From Gammaproteobacteria bacterium (GTDB lineage Bacteria > Pseudomonadota > Gammaproteobacteria > Steroidobacterales > Foliamicaceae), in assembly GCA_007571315.1 (NCBI GenBank), contig RKRP01000174.1, forward strand, positions 1-39,201: a stretch of 39,201 nt of DNA. The letters are read 5' to 3'. Positions 36,187 through 39,201 of the stretch are shown one piece after another; within the stretch, counting starts at the first letter, position 1, and each line of letters opens with the position of its first letter. The translations under genes and the position numbers were made by a program. A model generated the notes under the pieces. It did no database searches and was not told where the DNA came from. It saw only the letters and a program-made list of their open reading frames with translations.

Positions 36187-36644
36187 CCGCCAATGCTCGT
36201 GAACCGGGTATGACCTGCGCGGTTTGCGCCAGCCGTCGCCTGGCCGCTCGAATGGAGGTGGAGGAATTCCCATACGGCACAGAGGGAGCTTCTGTCGTCC
36301 TCAAAACGCGCGTGCGGGTATTTCGCTGTCATGATTGCCAGTTTGAATTTACCGGGCGCGATGCGGTGAAGGCGCGGCATATTGCCGTATGCCGCCATCT
36401 GGGCGTGATGACACCCGAGGAAATAAGAAATTTGCGCGAGCAATACAGGCTATCGCGGGCAGATTTCGCATCCGTTACGCGAATCGGCGAGGCTTCCCTT
36501 GGCCGGTGGGAAGCAGGGGCGCTTTTGCCAAGCCGGGCATACGACAACTATCTCTATCTGCTTCGATACGAAGAGAATCTCGTTCGGCTGAAGAACAGGC
36601 ACAGGCCATTCGACGGCAAGGATGCCACATCCGCTGTTGTCTGA
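36183..36644 (+). CDS. MqsA/YgiT-type zinc-finger HTH antitoxin
   Basis: 153 residues. An N-terminal zinc-binding module has CAVC (12-15) and CHDC (49-52), the YgiT-type CxxC...CxxC pattern. The C-terminal XRE-like helix-turn-helix spans about 77-130: MTPEEIRNLREQYRLSRADF, then IGEASLGRWEAGALLPSRAY and LYLLR. In MqsA the N-terminal zinc domain binds the toxin and the HTH represses the operon; the same role is inferred here. A good Shine-Dalgarno (AGGAG) precedes ATG 36183, and the ATGA overlap with the upstream gene is the classic coupled arrangement. The gene appears intact although its partner is frameshifted. Confidence 0.8.
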   Translation: MTANAREPGMTCAVCASRRLAARMEVEEFPYGTEGASVVLKTRVRVFRCHDCQFEFTGRDAVKARHIAVCRHLGVMTPEEIRNLREQYRLSRADFASVTRIGEASLGRWEAGALLPSRAYDNYLYLLRYEENLVRLKNRHRPFDGKDATSAVV

Positions 36645-36701
36645 TCGTTTCAGATGCCTGCCTGCGCCGGGCACCCGGAAGCGTCACCGCGGGAGACGGA
36701 C

Positions 36702-36884
36702 ATGACACAAAAATTTACGAAATTGGAGGTTGCCGAGCACTTGCGGACCGGGGCAGATGCCCGCCTCTATCTTGAAGCATGCGCGGAGGAAGGTCCGGGC
36801 GATGGCGGCTTGGTTCGCGCTGCTCTGAGCGGCATCGCCCGGGCGGTTAATCAGAAGAAGTCTTTATCGACGGAGTTCTCGTAG
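36702..36884 (+). pseudogene. Truncated COG3636-type addiction-module antidote gene
   Basis: From ATG 36702, preceded by GGGAGA, 60 codons are open. The first 50 (MTQKFTKLEVAEHLRTGADA, then RLYLEACAEEGPGDGGLVRA and ALSGIARAVNQ) match the N-terminal half of HigA-like addiction-module antidotes of COG3636, which are about 95-100 residues. The helix-turn-helix half that should follow (beginning RGMTQLARDTGLS in relatives) is gone; instead the frame runs ten codons through the 3' end of the SnoaL-like gene on the other strand. No RelE/HigB-type toxin is adjacent. Confidence 0.65.
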
Positions 36885-37315
36885 AGTTTGCGCATGTAGA
36901 GGATGGGGGCCAGGGGCGCTTCGGCGTAGCGGCAGATTCGCCAGCCTTCGGGGAGTTTGCGAAACAGCGCCACGGCGCGATTGTCGGCGCCCACTGGCTT
37001 GGCGTAGCCCTCGGCCACGGCGTCCCAGTGAAACTGGTAGGAAACCCATGCCAGGTTTTCGCCCGCCAGCGCGGCCTGGATGTCCCAGATGCGCATTTTC
37101 AGGCGCGGAATAGACGCCATGGTCTTGTCCCAGTAGGCGCGGATCGCATCCCAATCGCGCAGGGGTTTCTCCACTTCCTCGGGCAGATAGAAGGGTTCGG
37201 GGTCCGAGGCGTCCCACAAGTCGGCCATGGCCTTGAGGTCCATGCGGTTCCAGTTGCGCTGGAGCTGCTCAAGGACCGCTTCGATGTCTTTCTTAAGGCT
37301 TGGGTGAGTATTCAT
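36851..37315 (-). CDS. SnoaL-like / NTF2-fold protein
   Basis: 154 residues with the NTF2/SnoaL-type alpha+beta cone pattern: an N-terminal helix (VLEQLQRNWNRMDLKAMADL), WDASDPEPFYLPEE, a middle strand WVSYQFHWDAVAEG, and the closing strand pair VALFRKLPEGWRICRYAEAP. Proteins of this fold bind small molecules; some are isomerases or hydrolases, many are uncharacterised. No catalytic assignment is possible. Its 3' end overlaps the truncated antidote by 34 nt. A CATAAT (37327-37322) lies 6 nt before the ATG, with AGGA adjacent to the ATG, suggesting a leaderless or near-leaderless transcript. Confidence 0.75.
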   Translation of the reverse strand: MNTHPSLKKDIEAVLEQLQRNWNRMDLKAMADLWDASDPEPFYLPEEVEKPLRDWDAIRAYWDKTMASIPRLKMRIWDIQAALAGENLAWVSYQFHWDAVAEGYAKPVGADNRAVALFRKLPEGWRICRYAEAPLAPILYMRKLYENSVDKDFF

Positions 37316-37321
37316 TCCTGC

Positions 37322-37327
37322 ATTATG
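37322..37327 (-). promoter_or_regulatory. Candidate -10 box of the SnoaL-like gene
   Basis: CATAAT on the minus strand ends 6 nt before the ATG at 37315, the distance expected for a transcript starting at the start codon. Confidence 0.3.
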
Positions 37328-37455
37328 CCCGCCGCAAATGCCGGGAGGCGCTTCGATTCCGCCTGGCTACTGCGTCTGCGAACCCTCCGCCCCGGCGTGA
37401 GGAGGGACAGGAAAATCGCGCTCACCCAAGAGCCTCACTTAGGTAATAAGCTAAA

Positions 37456-37561
37456 GCCCTTTGCCTGCCCCCTCCTCATGGGAGCGTCTGGGACAGGATG
37501 CTCCAGCCGAGCGTCAGGATGACTTCATGCGTCTCCCACGAGGAGGGGGCAGGCAAAGGGC
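37456..37561. repeat. REP-like element: 29-nt inverted repeats
   Basis: Arms 37456-37484 and 37533-37561 are complementary over 29 nt with one mismatch (a possible G-U pair), with 48 nt between them. The right arm follows the 14-nt core TTCATGCGTCTCCC shared with the copy at 482. The loop holds a near direct repeat (GACAGGATG at 37492, GTCAGGATG at 37513). The element sits in the 37316-37637 gap between divergent genes, where I see no other feature except a TAGAAT near 37592 that could serve the hydroxylase gene. Confidence 0.75.
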
Positions 37562-37637
37562 GGGGACGCGCGGCCCCGTGAAATATGCGGCTAGAATCGC
37601 TGGCAGGATTTGATGCCGGCGGCAGAGTGTTTTTATC

Positions 37638-39092
37638 ATGGCAGCGAGAACGGGAGCTCAACTGATGCAGGCGCTTAGGGAAGCGCCCATGGAACTGTGG
37701 CACCGGGGGCGCAAGGTTCTGGACATCACCGCCGAAGAAGGCTTGGCCGGCGGGGTGCGGAGCTTGGCGGCGCGCTACGATCTGCAGCACGAGGAACCCG
37801 GCCAACTGCTTTTCCCGTCCCCCGAAACCGGCGAGCCGGCGGGCATGAGCTTCATGATCCCGGAAACGGCGGAGGACCTGGCCCGGGTGGGCAGCGCCAT
37901 GCACCGGCTGGCGGATTTCAGCTTCGGCATGGCGGGGCGCGACCCCAGCTACCTGAACCGCGCCATGAGCGCCTACGCCGCGGCCGCCGGCTGGCTGGAC
38001 TCGGCGCACGCCGGGGGAGGCGCTAACGCCCGCGCCTGCCACCGGGACCTGCGCGAGCGCGACCTGGCGCTTACGCACACGCTGATCAACCCGCAAATTA
38101 ACCGCGCCGCAAGCGCCGCCAAACAGGCCGACCCGTTCCTGGCGGCGCGCGTGAAGAAAGAGACCGATGCAGGTCTGGTCATCAAGGGCGCCCGCATGCT
38201 GGCCACTCTGCCCATTTCCGATTCCATCATGGTGTTTCCTTCCACGCTTTTGAAGAATCCCGAAGAGGACGCGCCGTATTCCTTCGCCTTCTGCCTGCCC
38301 AACGCCACGCCGGGACTTAAGTTCATTTGCCGCGAATCGGTGGATTACGGGCGCAATCGCTTCGACCATCCGCTGGGGTCCCGGTTTGAGGAAATGGATG
38401 CCCTGGTGGTTTTCGACGATGTGTTCGTGCCGTGGGAAAACGTGTTTCTGTACCGCGACGTGAAGGCTTGCAACGAGGCCTATGCCGCCACCTCGGCGGT
38501 AGCCCACATGTCCCACCAGGTGATCTGCAAGAACATCGCCAAAACCGAATACCTGCTGGGCCTTGTTTCCCTGATGATCGACGCGGTGGGCATCGAGATT
38601 TTTCAGCATGTGCAGGAAAAGGTGGCCGAAATCTGGGTCAACCTGGAAACCATGAAGGCGTTTCGGCGCGCCGCCGAGGCTGACGCCCAACTCAACGAGC
38701 ACGGCATGATGACGCCGGCTTTCGATCCGCTGGACGCCGCGCGCAACCTCTACCCGCGGCTTTATCCGCGCATGATCGAAATTGTGCGCCTGCTGGGCGC
38801 CAGCGGCCTCGTGGCCATGCCCACGCAAGCCGATCTTGAGGGCCCCTTGAATGAGGAAGTGCATCGCTATTACCAGTCGGCCCGGCTGGAAGCCAAGGAC
38901 CGCATACCGCTGTACCGCTTGGCCTGGGACACGGCGCTTTCGGCCTTTGCGGCGCGGCAGGTGCAATACGAAACCTACTTTTTCGGCGATCCGGTGCGCA
39001 TGGCAAGCGCCATTTTTCACAGCAAGGACCGCGCGCCTTATATGGACCGCGTGCGCGAGTTCCTTCGTTCCTCCGCCGAGGCCAGCGATTAG
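37638..39092 (+). CDS. HpaB-family flavin-dependent aromatic monooxygenase (oxygenase component)
   Basis: 484 residues, like the large component of 4-hydroxyphenylacetate 3-monooxygenase. It uses reduced FAD delivered by a separate reductase to hydroxylate phenols ortho to the OH. Acyl-CoA-dehydrogenase-like fold: start RTGAQLMQALREAP-MELWHRG, RDPSYLNRAMSAYAAAA, LTHTLINPQINR, FPSTLLKNPEEDAPYSFAFC, HPLGSRFEEMDALVVFDDVF, VPWENVF, and a C-terminal helix bundle. The real substrate is open (4-HPA, chlorophenol and other phenol members exist). No reductase HpaC or ring-cleavage gene is in the window. TAGAAT near 37592 could be its -10. Confidence 0.88.
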   Translation: MAARTGAQLMQALREAPMELWHRGRKVLDITAEEGLAGGVRSLAARYDLQHEEPGQLLFPSPETGEPAGMSFMIPETAEDLARVGSAMHRLADFSFGMAGRDPSYLNRAMSAYAAAAGWLDSAHAGGGANARACHRDLRERDLALTHTLINPQINRAASAAKQADPFLAARVKKETDAGLVIKGARMLATLPISDSIMVFPSTLLKNPEEDAPYSFAFCLPNATPGLKFICRESVDYGRNRFDHPLGSRFEEMDALVVFDDVFVPWENVFLYRDVKACNEAYAATSAVAHMSHQVICKNIAKTEYLLGLVSLMIDAVGIEIFQHVQEKVAEIWVNLETMKAFRRAAEADAQLNEHGMMTPAFDPLDAARNLYPRLYPRMIEIVRLLGASGLVAMPTQADLEGPLNEEVHRYYQSARLEAKDRIPLYRLAWDTALSAFAARQVQYETYFFGDPVRMASAIFHSKDRAPYMDRVREFLRSSAEASD

Positions 39093-39164
39093 ACCGCTCC
39101 TCCCATCAGTCAATGCCATGTATCCTGCGCGGTTTGTTTTGCGCCGGTCCTTGGGTGTCTTTCT

Positions 39165-39185
39165 GTTTCCCCCTTTGCGGGAGGC
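39165..39185 (+). repeat. Possible third copy of the repeat (opposite orientation)
   Basis: GTTTCCCCCTTTGCGGGAGG resembles the reverse complement of copy A (GTTTCCCCTCCCTGCGGGAG) closely. It lies in the tail 39093-39201, where I see no gene. Confidence 0.35.
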
Positions 39186-39201
39186 ACCATCCTTGGCTCG
39201 G

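Overview
This window is a piece of a GC-rich gammaproteobacterial chromosome. The gene neighbourhoods point there: ibaG-murA, sspA-sspB (SspB keeps the LRVVK tail that docks on ClpX), lpoA-yraN-diaA divergent from rsmI, and glmM-tpiA-secG-tRNA-Leu(GAG)-nuoA..N. LpoA, SspB and DiaA are gammaproteobacterial proteins. Separate nuoC and nuoD, and the insert in NuoC, fit a lineage outside Enterobacterales (Xanthomonas/Legionella-like layout). No species can be named from sequence alone.

Layout. 1-7820 is envelope and stress housekeeping: the edge of a small lipoprotein gene, a CaCA-type cation antiporter, ibaG, murA, sspA, sspB, then diaA, yraN and lpoA on the minus strand, and rsmI on the plus strand. 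8005-9285 is an orphan AAA+-type ATPase of unknown role with a perfect 13-bp hairpin inside its coding sequence. 9306-15984 holds metK and ahcY (making and recycling the methyl donor S-adenosylmethionine), a UbiD-family decarboxylase, glmM, tpiA, secG and tRNA-Leu(GAG). 16032-30225 is a complete 14-gene nuo operon for respiratory complex I, with many start/stop overlaps.

30226-39201 is the accessory part. It holds a TonB-dependent receptor, an SLC13/DASS anion transporter, a SnoaL-like protein and an HpaB-type flavin-dependent aromatic hydroxylase, separated by gene wreckage. The wreckage includes a HigA antitoxin remnant, a DUF4143-type ATPase reduced to fused N- and C-terminal scraps, a toxin-position gene frameshifted by a 53-bp tandem duplication next to an intact zinc-finger/HTH (MqsA/YgiT-type) antitoxin, and a truncated COG3636 antidote gene. 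A REP-like inverted repeat lies before the hydroxylase, with related copies near both window ends.

I found no intact phage, IS element, CRISPR array or complete defence island. The points most worth a second look are the frameshifted toxin beside its intact antitoxin, the row of decayed toxin-antitoxin-type genes, the orphan ATPase and its hairpin, and a recurring -10 box 6-9 nt before start codons that lack a Shine-Dalgarno sequence (possible leaderless mRNAs).
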